The position numbers were made by a program, and so were the translations under genes. Shown here piece by piece: positions 47,901 to 59,879 of a stretch of 64,000 nucleotides of DNA (positions within the stretch are counted from its first letter, which is position 1; each line of letters opens with the position of its first letter). Origin of the DNA: Echinometra lucunter (Eukaryota; Echinodermata; Echinoidea; Camarodonta; Echinometridae); NCBI GenBank assembly GCA_029962745.1, contig CM057162.1, forward strand, positions 21,541,932 through 21,605,931, in the 5' to 3' direction. The notes below the pieces were generated by a model that worked only from the letters and a program-made list of their open reading frames with translations, was not told the origin of the DNA and searched no databases.

Positions 47901-50900
47901 GTTCATGCTCTGATTTCCTCCCGTCTCGACTTTGGCAATGCCCTCCTGATCAATTTACCCCAGAATCTGCTGTCCAAGCTTCAGAAGCTTCAAAATGCTG
48001 CAGCTCGTATTGTACTCCGACCACCAAGCGTACCATCATTTCCCCATTTTTTGCAGTCGCTACACTGGCTCCCTGTAAGAGATCCCAATGTTTTCAAAAT
48101 TTTGTTGCTCACTTTTCATTGCATTCACGGTTCTACTCCTCAATACCTCATCTCTTTAATCCAGAACTACAATCCTGCGTGATCTCTACTTGCATCCACT
48201 TCCAACTCTTTTGTGATCCCCCAAAGTGCTAAAGACTTGTGGGGAAAGATCATTTGCTTACTCAAATTCTAAATTATGGAATAGCCTTCCTGAAGACATC
48301 AAAAAGTGTTCATCCCCTGACTCTTTTAAAAATCATCTCTTTTCTTTTCAGTTCTTGATCATTTACATGTACACGCGCCTTGAGCACTCCACAGAGTGGA
48401 TTTGGTGCGATATAAGTTATAAATATTATTATCATGGTGATGCTTCTGCAATTAATATAACTTCAGAAACATATCAATTCCTTAGTTGTTATGATTATTG
48501 GTAACCTACACAAGCAAGCTATGCTTTCCAGTATAGGTTCCCAAATCATTTCAATGTACGATTATATACTTTGCATATTATGTTGTTTTTGTTATTGGAA
48601 ATTGAATAAAACAAGCATCAGTCAATCATTCTTGAATAAGTTTCGTACCTTTTTATTTTTTATTTTTTGGATTTGTTTCGGGGTTTTTGTTTGTTTAAAC
48701 ATATATAGTTGACAGGGCATTGATTAAAACAATTTATAGATTACGCTATACATTTACTTTTTAAAAATCTCATCGTGCAAACAATATTTTGATTTTCTTT
48801 TCTTCTTAAGTGAAATGTTCATATAGTCCCCTTACCTCTAAAAAGAATTTTAAAAACATTAGCAGTTCCACTTCCATCAAACTGTTCGAATGCTCATAAG
48901 TTCTCATAATGTTTGTGAATATTACGCATGCAGGCTCTAACGCATTCACCCACGCACAAGCTTCAGCAGAAACGAGCATGCCGCTCAAATTACTCAAATC
49001 TTTATCAAGGTGGGGGCTTTGATAAACCAAGAAAAAACTTGACTTTTCCAAGAAAAGCAGATTAAGTGAAACAGCATTCAGACCAAACGCTATTCATATG
49101 GCGGGCAGGTTTCGAAAATAATGGCACACTTTTCCGATTTGTACCCGTCAAACCCACAGCAAGCCAAAGAATAAGCGCGCCGAACACATGTGGTGACAAC
49201 GGCACACTTGTCGCCTAGCGCTCGAAAGAAAAAGCACCCGCCGAAAAATTAATCATGAAGAGAGAAAAAGGCCAAGAAAAACGATTTAGATTTGACGGTC
49301 ATTCAAACACAGTGAGAGCTAATAGTTATGGGTAATTAGTTTGCCAATCAAAAGGTCATTTACTTTGCCGATCACTTTGTCTCGAACAAGTCTTGAATCA
49401 TCGTTCATATTCGAACTTTATTCGCTCTTCATAATCTTTCAGAATTATTATTAGCATATTGCCCGGGGAATTTTGGAATTATTAGAATTTTCGAGGGTTT
49501 TAAAATTATAGAAATGATAATAATAATAATAACCTCTTATAGTCACTTCGGCTTTTATCTTCCAGGAGGCCCTGCATAACATAATATGTTATTATTACCC
49601 TTCTGCATTCTGATATGCGGAGCGCCTAGCTAGAAGGCAGAAGGTCCCATTTTTTTTAGGTCTTTGGTATGACTCTGCAGGGGATCGAACCCAGGACCTC
49701 CCGTTCATGAGGCGGACGCTTTATCAATTGAGCCAACATGCTCGGTTAACCAGAAAACTAACTGATAATTTGATTGTTTACATGATATTAGTATTTATTT
49801 ATCCTGCGTGATTTATTTTCATGATTTTCCTCTCAAACGTACATTTAAGCAATAATTCAAAGTTACAAATACTCCCAATCAGTTGGCGGCAATATCAGTC
49901 CTCCGAAGCTCTTTTGGAAATGCTCGAATTCACAAAAAGGATCTGTTTTAAAAAACATGGATTGAACCACCATAAGCGTATTTGGCACATCTTTTCCCCC
50001 CCTTGTATTCGCTCATTTACGCTTTATTTTTGTACAGATTGAAAGAAAAAAAAAGACTTAGACCATCGTTTGACATAAACCTCATTCGTAAATACGGGCC
50101 TAAATGTCTAAGTGAATATTATTACAACTGGTGCATTAGAGTGGGATTTAGGCTCGCCACCATTCATTACACATTTTCCTTTCCTGAAGTTATATTTATA
50201 TTACGCAATTTTTACTTTTTTGTTCTAGTATTTTGAAGTTTGACTCCAGCATTGCTCCGGAAGTGCTTTGCATCGCGTAGTGCGTGATGGTAATAAACGA
50301 TGACACGTTAATTGAAAAGCACCAGCTGGTGGAGTCGATCAGCCTAGTCTCACTACACTTTAGTAATGTCTGACATGTGTGTTTCTCCATAATCGTCGAG
50401 GAAACTTTTCGATGAAAATGGCTTGCTAAATATTAAGAGTAACGCGGTGATTTAGGAGCAAACAAATCAGCGTGATAATGAAGAAAAAAAGTACTTGTAA
50501 TGTAAAAAAAAACACGAAACTTTTCTGTTCATTCTAAACAGAATATACACACACGCTTCCCTCCACTCACATACTCATGTTTACATGCATATGTTTGATT
50601 GCATGTTTTGTGTTTTGTTTGTTGTTTTTTGGGGGGGTTCCTGTTCAAATAAAATTTGTGTGTTTGTTTGCGGTGTCTGTGTTCAAGAAAGAAAAGATAG
50701 AGGAAAAAAGGAGAACACGAGAACAAGAGAGAAAGAAAGAGAGGGGGAAGAGAAAACGAGATATTAAAATGATATTCTAATTCGTTCACACATTTTAATC
50801 TCAACTATGTCACCTCCCAAAAATATTACATAGTGAGGATAAGGAGGTGTCACGTGACCCGAAGCGATTGCTCGATCATGTCAGCAGATCGTCTTTCCGG

Positions 50901-53900
50901 AAATTATCGGGGAGAGGTAGAGAGTCAGAGAGATGGAAGGCGGATGGAAGGTGATAGGAAAAAAAATGAGGAAAAGGGTCGATAGGTTTTCTAGGCGGGG
51001 AAAGGAGATGAGAAAGGCTGAGAACGAGAGAGAGAGAGAGATCGATAATTTGGTTGGGAGGTTTAACAAAAAAAGCAGAAAAAAAAGAAGGAAGGAAAGA
51101 AAAAAATAGAAGAGATACAGAAAGAAAGGTCGCAGGAACTGAAACCTTTCTGCCTTATAGTTGGAGAAATGGATGAGAGAGGGAGGAAGAGACGAGAAGA
51201 ATGTAGGGACCCCACAACAGGGTAAATAGTTTTGTTAGTGTTGGAAATGATTTTTCTATAAGCGTACCACCCTCCAGCCTAATATCATTTCTGAATCGAA
51301 GCGCGCGGCTGGCTTCGGAGCGTTGAGCGGTCTCCTGCCGCGATGAAGCGGAGAGGCACTCTGTCTTTCGATTGCCCAGTCAGGTCTGTCCGCCAATTTA
51401 GCAATAGTATGGTCGTAGATGAGAAAATTATAAAGATTATTTATCGGATTGTTACCATATACATCAATAATTTTCGTGAAGAAAACTTTTGGACATGCAT
51501 AACACTATCACTTATTTATTCGTGCTTAATTGGGATATGCTCCTTGTAGCCTTCTCATTCCTCTGTTCTCCAAAAGTAGCCCATTTTTTGTGAATGTTAG
51601 CAGAGAGGTGGATGATTTTACTCCTAAAATATCTATCTCAAAGATAAAACGATTTGCGAACCCCGAACTCATCCAGCTTCCTTTGCTACGCCTGGGAGAT
51701 TTGAAATAATTTAAAACAACAAACTATCTTCCTCCTTTTAAATAAGTTTATTTGACCTATAGGTGATTTTGTCAAACGCTGGCCTTAATACAAGCTTACT
51801 TATTACTTAATTCAAAGAAAGCTTTACATATTTTTAGATGAAAAATAAAGAAGTGCACTTTTTAACCCCAGGAAGGAAGCGGTCGATGAAAAGTTTCTAA
51901 TGTTAGTGCTTAGCTTTCCAGTTTGGTTATTGAAGGATATGATAATAAACAAAAACAAGCGAACAAAAACGAGAAATGTATGTCATGCCAATGAACACTG
52001 ACGTCATCAAGACAATGCTCGCACTCTTGCGCATGCGTGATGACGCCTACTCACAGCGTCACCACCCGTGTGGCCTGAATAGTATCATTAACGCGAATAA
52101 TGCATTTAATTGCATGGTATCATTTATAGCAATTATTATCCCGCTGGTGCACCACCATCGCACCTGTTTTTCATCTTCGTTTTAATTTACCTTATCTAAT
52201 TCGTCCCGATGGCTTAAATGTCACCACAAATCCGAAGCAATTAAACAATTAGAATATCTGTATCAAGATAAAATATTATCTTTCAATTGTTCATAATGAG
52301 TAATTCAGAATTGTATATTGAGCAGCGAACAGTGGCATGGAACGAAATAGACAGAATAATGTGAAAGAAAAAAAAGGAAGAAAGAAAGAGAGATAGAAAG
52401 AAAGCAACAAGAAGCGGACAAAAGGAATGAATGAATAAAATAAATTCATACATATCTACATACATGAATGGAAAAAAATAAACAAATAAACGAATAGATA
52501 AATAAATAAATATAAAAATAAATAAATCCAAATATGAAATAATGCAATACTAATGTTAATCTGTTTGTATTATTGTTATGCAATGCCAAATATTCCTCAA
52601 CTACAGTAATTTTGTCATTCCCATTTTGCTTTTATTTCAGTTGTGATTAACAGACAATGTGTTGTGTGTGTTTTTTGTTGTTGTTTTTTGCTTCGTTTTT
52701 TGGTTTTTGTATGTTTTTTTTTCGGTCACGCTTGCGTATTTTTGCTAAACGATAAGCTTCTGTTCACAGGCTCAATATTCAATCCTTTTCTCAATGTGCA
52801 TGCCAAACTGATCTATTTCAGCGATGTCTTGTTGTTGTTTTTTATTAATTCCAGATGGATTAGCCCAACTCTACTCAACCAGCCACCCCTCAGCCGCTGC
52901 CTTCTACCACCACCAGCACCATCGTCATTACCCCTCCTCGCCATCACCTAGCAACCCGCATCCTCACCCGGTCACCTATGGGCCTCATCCGTCTCATCTG
53001 TACCCTCACCCCAGTGCTCACCCATCATTAAGTGTACCCATCCCCGTACCAGTCTATTTGAGGGGGAAGTCGCCGGCGGTATCCCCTGCAGAAGCGGCCA
53101 GGGCAGCTAAGAAGTGTCGACGGAGCCGGACAGTCTTCACAGAGCTTCAGCTTTTGGGGCTTGAGAAAAGGTATAAGGATTTAATGTAAATGAACAGGAA
53201 GCAATGCTTAGGAAACCTTTGAAATTTGAGCGGAAATGTGTAATGTATATTGTAATTCAATAAGACTGAATATTTACAAATGCCATCAAAAATAAGTAAA
53301 CAGCTTTAAAACAATAACAGAATAATATAATTCAATCATTTCACATCAAATCAAAATCAAATTGATAGGTAAATGCGGATAAATGGATCAATTGATAGAT
53401 TCATGAACATAAATAAGGCTTGATTTTTATAGAGCTGTCAGGTTGTAAGATTCGAATGAAGTGTGGCAAGAAAATGCCCGATTCCTTGATATAAACATTA
53501 TATCAATGGTAATCTGATAAAACAATAATAAGAAAAGTAAAATTAAAGCAGTGACATTAAATTTAAAAAAATCTAAGAAACACAGTCCCTTCACCTTAGA
53601 TCTCTCTCTCTCTCTATCTCCCTCTCTCTCTCCCTCTCTCTCTCTCTCTCTCCCTTTCTCTCTCCTTTTCGGTCCCTCTTTCTTTCAGTACACGTATTTC
53701 TTTATTTCTCCCTCCTCAACTACCAATTCTACTGAATATTTACAATTTTACATATTCAGTTCTGTTTAGTTCATTCTGTTGGACTCTCCAATTGCCCTTT
53801 TTTCGCAATTTGTTTGATACATCTACATATACATCTAAAAAAAACCTTGAAAACATATCTCATGTTAGAATATTTTGGTTAATTTCCGTAATACATTTCA

Positions 53901-55941
53901 CAACAATATTTTATAAGTTAATCTACTATGTTTATTTTCTTATCTTTTTCAAAATATATTATGTATGTTTGTTAGGCGCCTTGAGCATCCCTTGGAATGG
54001 GTATGTGCGCGTTAGAAATTAGGTTATTATTATTATTATTATCGTAATATTTCTCTTTTTTGTTGTCTTCATTTTTTCCCCCATGTATTTGTCATTCATC
54101 ACTACATTCTCTTTATCAATGTCTACAATACCGCAGGTTTGAGAAGCAAAAGTACCTTTCTACCCCTGATCGGCTGGAGCTTGCAGAGACTCTAGGATTG
54201 AGTCAACTACAGGTCAAGACTTGGTATCAGAACAGGAGAATGAAATGGAAGAAGCAGGTAATATTCAAAATCAACAAATATGTATACTTCCGACTAATTA
54301 ATGACAAAAGGACGCAACTCTGAGTAATGAGTTTCTTAGAAAATAAAGAAACTATGTAACTGTTTGATGTGGAAGTCTACGGAGTTGCTTCCTTTCGATA
54401 TGTCTATATTTCAGAAAATGGGGGACCTTCATTTATTCATCATTATGTAAAGCTTACAAAAAAAGTGTCCCAAAGTCAAGAAAAAAATCAATTCTGAAAA
54501 AAAAAATAGTTACTTCCTTTTGGGAATGGACGGCAGTGTACTGGATAAGCCCATTCGTCTCTATAATTAGTTCCATAGTTGGTAGGGATATTTCAATTTG
54601 ATTTCTTTCACTGTCATATTTTGTTTTTCAAGTAAAAATGATTGGAATATGCATTTACACCTCGACAGGAAACTACAAAAGTTGAAATTTGTTTCGTATG
54701 GAGTGCTAACAATTGGCGGACTGGCCATGGGAGTTTGGGGAGCATTCCGCCGGCTTGTCAACATTTGGGGAAAAAACAGGCCGGTCTTATTTAAAAAAAA
54801 AGGGGGAGGGGGCGGTCAGCAGAGAAACAAGGCTGGTCAAAAAAGAGAAGGAAATAAAAGCAAAATAAAGAATTAAAAATGAAATAAAAATTGATATTTT
54901 AAGGATAGAACAACTGAAAACGATTTAAGATGACCTGTCTGTGGATTGCCTATGAGAACTTGTCTCTCAGGATATCTCCAAGGGGCCGTCAGTTTGGTGT
55001 AAGAGGGCCCCAGAAGGCCTTATGGTAATCCCTTATCTTCTAGTCTTTCAACTAATCAGAATTGTAAAGAAAAAATTGCTTGCTCACACATTTGCATTCT
55101 ATACTGTTGACTCCTTGGCAAGAGACGTCGCCCCCCCCCCCCCCCCCGGGGCCAAACAGCTTCCACACGTTTTTGTAAGAAATACTAAGCACGTTGAAGT
55201 ACAGGAGTTAAAGTACTGACGGTAACGAGGGAGATTTAAGATAAACTGGGGTTCTGGTCATGCTGCTATAGTGTGAAAGAAACTGTTTCATTGCAGTTGG
55301 GAAAGTTGGAGTTGTTGGGTGGGAATAACAAATATGAGATTTGGGGATTATCAATTTGAAAAATTCACTACAAGTTTTTTTCAAAAGGTACTTGCACTGC
55401 GCACATAATCGAGTATATGGGACAACACAAAACATGTGGAATGAATATTTGACCAGAGCTTTTCAGCTATTTCTTGTCATATTTGCATTATGAGGGCAAT
55501 GAAGAGCAAACCTTTTTTATTAAGACATTCTTCTTAACTGTCATCAAACATGAGCAAGCTCACAAATTATTTTATCACCTTTCCAAAAATTCAAGCTTCT
55601 TTTGAAAAGTTCAACATGCTCTATCTAAATATTTGTTTCTCTGTGCTTTACCGGACATGCAGGTGATGCAAAGTGGTCGGCAGGAGCCCCCAACGAAGCC
55701 CAAGGGCCGGCCCAAGAAAAATGAACTCCCGGAAGAGAATGGTGTCATTTCTCCTGCCTGCTCTCCAAACAATAACCACGAAGGTCTATCCGACATTTCA
55801 GACGGAGAAGAGATAAGAGTCCCTGATCCTTCGAGTTCCTACGCCAGTCAAGCGAATTCAACTTCAGTGCATCGACCTCTGACCTCATTTGCATTTGCAA
55901 CGTCATCATCGTCCTTTCAATCCTCAGTACTGAGTACATAA
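41402..55941 (+). CDS. Barx: BARX-class homeobox transcription factor (4 exons)
   Basis: Exons 41402-41957, 52855-53170, 54137-54257 and 55663-55941 join in frame (phases 1, 2, 0) to 1272 nt, 423 aa plus stop. The ATG has an AACCATGG context. An eh1-like FSIDDIL at residues 102-108 corresponds to the N-terminal repressor-type motif of BARX. The homeodomain spans residues 273-332 ([11 protein letters not shown] through [13 protein letters not shown]), with Tyr49, Gln50 and Asn51 in the recognition helix. It is followed by the BARX-typical [11 protein letters not shown] block. It is a nuclear DNA-binding regulator; in other animals Barx genes act in mesenchyme, muscle and epithelial patterning. 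The long His/Pro/Ser-rich segment before the homeodomain is unlike vertebrate BARX. Orthology is confident; expression is unknown. Confidence 0.92.
46274..46533 (-). mobile_element. hAT-like MITE with expanded GAA core, copy C (inverted)
   Basis: Flanked by the direct repeat CTCCATAA (46266-46273, 46534-46541; the identity extends to 10 bases). The right end, inverted, reads CAGGGGTGGCGCCA; the left end is GGGGAGGCGC. The inside is the reverse of copies A and B, with AATTAGCAAATA, GCATGACCCC and CATACTCTTTC in order. Its core has grown into an ~80-base (GAA)n run (46325-46408). Confidence 0.75.
46694..47350. mobile_element. piggyBac-like MITE
   Basis: Perfect 18-base inverted ends: TTAACCCATTCGTGACAG at 46694-46711 and its complement at 47333-47350. 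TTAA outermost followed by CCC is the piggyBac pattern (TTAA target site). No transposase frame. A tRNA-derived SINE sits inside. Confidence 0.75.
46885..47125 (+). mobile_element. tRNA-derived SINE nested in the piggyBac-like MITE
   Basis: The head GTTGGCTCAGTAGGTAGAGC (A-box), CGCCTCACAAT (CAC anticodon-like, Val type) and GGGTTCGAACCCC (B-box) follow the tRNA layout. About 150 bases of unrelated body follow, ending near GGACAATAAAATTTGG. A tRNA gene would end before the body, so SINE is preferred. The head is similar to the inverted one at 49670-49745. Confidence 0.7.
47352..48440 (+). mobile_element. 5'-truncated, mutated L2-like LINE
   Basis: It encodes reverse-transcriptase blocks [20 protein letters not shown] and the catalytic YADD (in [10 protein letters not shown]). 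After a frame break it continues with [29 protein letters not shown] and, in a third frame, [12 protein letters not shown]. The 3' end has GCGCCTTGAGCAC...GTGCGATATAA and ATTATTATC, as in L2-clade LINEs. Several frame breaks and a stop make it a dead copy. It begins directly after the piggyBac-like MITE. Confidence 0.85.
47369..47893 (+). pseudogene. LINE reverse transcriptase fragment
   Basis: 174 residues with the VPQGS and YADD motifs of the polymerase palm, then [13 protein letters not shown] (primer-grip region). It lacks the N-terminal fingers and the endonuclease. The product is incomplete and the downstream part is out of frame. Confidence 0.85.
49513..49745 (-). mobile_element. tRNA-derived SINE, inverted
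   Basis: Reading the minus strand from 49745: GTTGGCTCAATTGATAAAGC (A-box), CCGCCTCATGAACGGGAGG, GGGTTCGATCCCC (B-box), a body with GGCGCTCCGCATATCAG, and a TTATTATTATTATC tail at 49513-49530. Head closely related to the SINE at 46885. Confidence 0.7.
51975..52190 (+). promoter_or_regulatory. Candidate Barx intronic regulatory block
   Basis: Within about 200 repeat-free bases there is a full CRE (TGACGTCA, 51999-52006), an NRF1-type TGCGCATGCG (52028-52037), and several TAAT/ATTA homeodomain cores (around 52090-52120). It lies about 0.7 kb before the homeobox exon 2. Motif clustering only; no conservation data. Confidence 0.25.
52855..53170 (+). CDS. Barx: Barx exon 2: His/Pro-rich segment and homeodomain residues 1-19
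   Basis: The acceptor TTAATTCCAG joins a phase-1 donor to give Asp-Gly-Leu-Ala. It encodes many His, Pro and Ser residues (for example [15 protein letters not shown]) and then [17 protein letters not shown]. The donor AAAAG|GTATAA splits the Arg codon at homeodomain position 19. Confidence 0.9.
53171..54136 (+). other. Barx: Barx intron 2, with LINE tail
   Basis: Begins GTATAAGG and ends ATACCGCAG, splitting the homeobox at residue 19/20. It contains a (TC)n run at 53600-53655 and the L2-like LINE remnant at 53770-54042. Confidence 0.85.
53770..54042 (+). mobile_element. 3' end of an L2-like LINE in Barx intron 2
   Basis: Carries a remnant of the LINE C-terminus ([14 protein letters not shown]) and then GGCGCCTTGAGCATCCC...GTGCGCGTTAGAAATTAGG with a (TTA)n tail. 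Same 3' end type as the LINE at 47352-48440. Confidence 0.6.
54137..54257 (+). CDS. Barx: Barx exon 3: homeodomain residues 20-59
   Basis: Acceptor ATACCGCAG and donor CAG|GTAATA. It encodes [20 protein letters not shown] and the recognition helix [15 protein letters not shown]. Nearly identical to this part of vertebrate BARX proteins. 121 nt, phase 2 to phase 0. Confidence 0.95.
54258..55662 (+). other. Barx: Barx intron 3
   Basis: No exon or recognisable transposon domain seen. It holds a G-run at 54800 and a C-run followed by GGGGCC at 55131-55152. Confidence 0.7.
55663..55941 (+). CDS. Barx: Barx exon 4: C-terminus
   Basis: The acceptor GACATGCAG gives Val-Met-Gln directly after the homeodomain. 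It encodes [18 protein letters not shown], the conserved basic block of BARX proteins, then an acidic and Ser-rich tail ending at a TAA (55939-55941). Confidence 0.9.
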   Translation: MMQSGRQEPPTKPKGRPKKNELPEENGVISPACSPNNNHEGLSDISDGEEIRVPDPSSSYASQANSTSVHRPLTSFAFATSSSSFQSSVLST

Positions 55942-55973
55942 AGTTATATACATGTTTTTAAACACATATGATC

Positions 55974-56088
55974 AGGGCCCCATTTCATAACAACTTCGCT
56001 CTTAGCCAATCAGATGCAAGGATTTCAATAGCTTATAACAGGAATTGCAACTTGTGATTGATAACAAGGTTTATGAAATGGGGGCCAG
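55974..56088. mobile_element. Short MITE in the Barx 3' flank
   Basis: The ends AGGGCCCCATTTCATAA and, inverted, TGGCCCCCATTTCATAA match almost fully, and the ~115-base element is palindromic over much of its length. It starts 33 bases after the Barx stop, so it may form part of the 3' UTR. Confidence 0.65.
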
Positions 56089-56814
56089 GAATTAATTTTT
56101 CTGCATGTGTAACGAGCCATTATTCTTTCTTATTACACAAATCAAGAGCATTCACATAACCTGCCAGCCAAACGCCTGCAAATCCAATTGTAAATTTCAA
56201 CATAAGATCAAGTCTCGTCACTATTGTATAATGTTACATCTCATTATGCTTACGCTCATTTGCAAATGTTTCTCGTGTACTTTCTACGGTATAACGATTT
56301 TAAGCAAAATTATCTTTTTATCATTTGAAATGAAGCAATTCAGCTTGGAATGATATTTTTCATGAGAACTGAAGAATACATGTATATCTGGAAAAAACAA
56401 CACCTTTTCCATTTCTCTTTATAAGACGCTTCAATGTGTCCCCAACAACGACAATGTAGATATAACAGCAAATAATTCATTATCAACGATCGGTTCTTGA
56501 AGACAGATGTATACTTCCGTTCTAAAACAGTTTTTATGAAATACGACAAGAATTCATGATAGTAATTCTAAGAAGTAAATGTCCTTAATGACCTCATCCC
56601 TAGTGCCTTCATCACTCGTCTTTCTCCTTTCACTCTAGAATGTATTAAAGTATCCTGTAAAATATTAACATTGTTAAATACGTTGATAAAATTATATAGC
56701 GGTATTTGTTATCTGCGTTCTCTCTGCTAAGAACTCGGAACAAAACTCCCATTTGAACTACATTTTGTAATAATGTTTTACACGAACAGTTGTCTTCCTT
56801 TTGTATATATTTGT

Positions 56815-56820
56815 AATAAA
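56815..56820 (+). terminator. Barx: Candidate Barx polyadenylation signal
   Basis: AATAAA about 870 bases after the Barx stop, in TGTATATATTTGTAATAAAG followed by T/G-rich sequence, a typical 3' end context. The first part of the putative 3' UTR contains the MITE at 55974-56088. Confidence 0.4.
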
Positions 56821-58374
56821 GTTTTTCGGAAGAAAAAAAAGTTTGTGACATAACTCTGATAATGAAAGAAGTGATAAAAAGAGGATGGGGAACGTATGTG
56901 AGCAGCCCCTCGTAGCAGGATATATGTTATAAATTTCTTCATTTTGGCATAAACTACAGAGTAAGAAATATTGGGCAAAAATTTCAACCAGCACGAGGCT
57001 AATAATACCCAATAAGCGATAGGAAAGCATATTGTCCAGTTAGGGTAAATATAAGCAGTAATTACTTTAGAATGGGAAAAATTTCCATCAAACTGGATAA
57101 AAAGAAATGCCCAAAGAAATGCCCAAAGTTGGTTGAAAACATATTATTTTACTCTCACGGTATATTTTTACACAATATTTTTTAGAGTGTAGAATTGAGA
57201 ATGCATTGCATGAAAACGCCGCCATCCCAATAAAAAGTCATCAGAAGTCTTCCACTGAAGATTAAAAAAAAATCGAAAACAAATATAATTCTGAGTATAT
57301 TTCAGGGTCCGTGGGTGTGAACATTTGCCAAGACCGTAGGCATTTCATATCATAGCGGGTATAAGAGTGACGGACTCATGGATCCTTAGAGGGAAGCAGA
57401 AATGGATGGGAAGAAAAGGGATAGAGACTGGGTGTATAGAGACTGCAATGAAAAGAAAGTGTACAGGAAAAGGAAAAAAGAGAGTGATAAATCCTTGGGT
57501 GAACGAGAGAAAGAGAGAGAGAGAGAGAGAGAAGGAAAGAGAAGATAGAAAGGGAGAGAGAAAGTTTTAGAGGGAGTAAAGCGAAGGAATAGACGAATGA
57601 ATACGAACGCGAGATATATTTTTAAAAGAGTATGAAAGAAGCAAGCGAGTACATAAAAAGAATGTGCAAAGTACTTTCGGAAACAATCGATGCCTTTAAT
57701 AAAAAAAAACTCTAGCAAAGTATAAATCATTGGAAAGTGGGATTGTGCTTAATCTAATTGCATAGCTGAAATAAATGCATAATGTGGAAATAATGTCACT
57801 AAGAATTAAATTTCACACTTTCACCTTTGACCTCAACTTTTTTGTCTTGACATTTTTCACATCCCATACCTCCTCTCATGAAATGTTATAATTTCTCTCT
57901 TATTCATCCAAGCAAACTCTGCGAGACTTCCTCCCATTAACACGTCTCAGTATGAGAGAGCCCCATGCCTGGTACGATAACTATTGGAGTCCCGCTTGCA
58001 GCACTTTTTAACGAAAAAAAAGCAGAAAAGGAAGAACAAATTTGAAGCACAAATTGGACAAAGTTAAAGAACGCTATATAACACCACCCATGCTCAGTAG
58101 GCAACGAGGCGGGCAAGTGGTATACCCCCTGGGCTGGCGAAAATTTGAAGACTTCCAATCGACTTTGCGAGACCCCCTAAGTAAACTGTTTATAGAATGG
58201 GATGATTCAGTCATAAAAGGAAGTATCTCCAGTATATCAATTTTCAGTGGATTCAGTGACAGAGGCCTGTAGATGAGGGGGCTGCACATTAAACCACCAA
58301 TGTGAATTTGCCAATATGCGGGAAACGGTCACTTGTATTCGGAATCACACGTTTGTTTGTTTACATGTGCTTAT

Positions 58375-58530
58375 TTATTTATTTGTTTGTTTGTTTGTTT
58401 GATGTGTTTGCTTGTTGTTGTTTTGTGTTTTGGATTGTATGTTTGCGTTTCCTTTTGCTTTGTTTTGTTTTAGTTGTGTCTTTTCAGGGGGGTGTTTTGT
58501 TCGTTTTTTTGTTTGTTTGTTTGTTTGTTT
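58375..58530 (+). repeat. (TTTG)n-rich simple repeat
   Basis: Two TTTG runs (58380-58400, 58508-58531) joined by T/G-rich sequence. Confidence 0.85.
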
Positions 58531-58970
58531 GTTTCTAGGGGCTGGTAATAGGATGTAGTGTATTTGCATGACAAAATGATATAACAACACAAAAAGTATA
58601 TAGTTTTTGATCGGCCACTGGAACGTATTTATGAACCAAAAATATTATACACGGGCATGGCGGGAGAGGTTCGTCGGCCCTGTGGCGAAATTTCAACCGT
58701 GTTGAAAACCTCGTTAAAATATTAGTGTATTATGTAACAATAAAGAACAGGGAACGTGAAAATGTCATTTATGCTTATCATGCATGTCATATAGATACAA
58801 ATGCGCAGGCACTTTGAAGTGTTGAAATAATTCATTTCTTGTTTAATCACATTACGTGAGGAAGAACGAAATGGATATCTTTTTTATCATGTTTTGACAC
58901 ATAATGTATATCATTGTTCGACTTTGAATTAAATGTGCCGATCGCGTTTGAAAGAAACCCCCCCCCCCCC

Positions 58971-59002
<32 letters not shown>

Positions 59003-59570
59003 GACTTCCAATCAATTCAATTGAACTTGTTTCAGATCTCTTCACGAAATACATCATAATAAACTAACGGCCTTATGCAACTTTCGCTCACGTCTTGAAT
59101 AAATCCACTTTCCACAATAAGACCAAAAAATGTTAAAATGTCAAAACAGTTTGTTGGAACAACAAAAGTGGGGATAATATGACAAGAAAATTGGAATTTA
59201 ATTCAGAGCCTGAAGCAACAGCTGCAGACATCACTTCGTATATACCACGAAGAAACGCAGCGATCATCAATTTAGATCTCGCCCCGTGACGGCGAGACTG
59301 AACACCCATTATTTGTCGCTTATCACATTATTCAAACACCGTCATGACCTGGATGGACAATATGGATAAGGTAAAGTTTTATTTTAGGGAATGACGTATG
59401 GTAATAGCAAGCCAACTGAAATAACCATTCACCACACTATAACTAAAATTCCAACTATGCTTTGAGAGACAAAACCTAGCATTCTGTGGATTTTGTTACT
59501 GGTAATGACTAAGGCATACATTATATTCATTCTTCTGTTTATTGTCATCCTGAAAAGTATCTTTATTTAT

Positions 59571-59573
<3 letters not shown>

Positions 59574-59625
<52 letters not shown>

Positions 59626-59638
59626 CCTCCCTCTCTAT
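59574..59638 (+). repeat. (CT)n microsatellite
   Basis: About 50 bases of uninterrupted CT followed by CCCT units, next to the hairpin element at 59694. Confidence 0.95.
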
Positions 59639-59693
59639 CTCTTTCGCTCTCCACCCCCTTCTTATATCGCTTAAATCTTTCTCTTTCATTCCC

Positions 59694-59879
59694 ATACACT
59701 ATGAACATGACGGACAAAGAAAGCGAATAAAATAAACAACCCCTCATTCTACTCTTCACCATCGTTATTGTAGTCAAAAGAAGGGATGTTCTTTTGACTA
59801 CCAGAACCACTGTGAAGGGTAGAATGAGAGGTTGTTTATTTTGTCCACTTTCTTAGTCCGCCATGTTCATAGTGATACC
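59694..59879. mobile_element. Near-perfect 178-bp hairpin, MITE-like
   Basis: The palindrome runs 59697-59874 with its centre at 59785/59786. The outer arms share CACTATGAACATG[A/G]CGGAC and later AAATAAACAACC, with few mismatches. The inner stem GTAGTCAAAAGAA / TTCTTTTGACTAC (59770-59782, 59789-59801) is perfect around a 6-base loop. The direct repeat TCATTCCC (59686-59693, 59880-59887) could be an 8-bp target-site duplication. No coding content. Confidence 0.75.

Larger units (their letters stand above)
41958..52854 (+). other. Barx: Barx intron 1 (10.9 kb)
   Basis: Contains CAT-rich repeats (42090-42220, 42550-42605), a hAT-like MITE (46274-46533), a piggyBac-like MITE with nested SINE (46694-47350), an L2-like LINE (47352-48440), an inverted SINE (49513-49745) and a possible regulatory block (51975-52190). 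Segments 42780-46260 and 49750-51970 show nothing else I can support. Confidence 0.7.

Noticed and set aside
58042..58272. 76-codon frame near 58.1 kb
   Set aside because: No recognisable domain or splice context; it overlaps another frame on the opposite strand.
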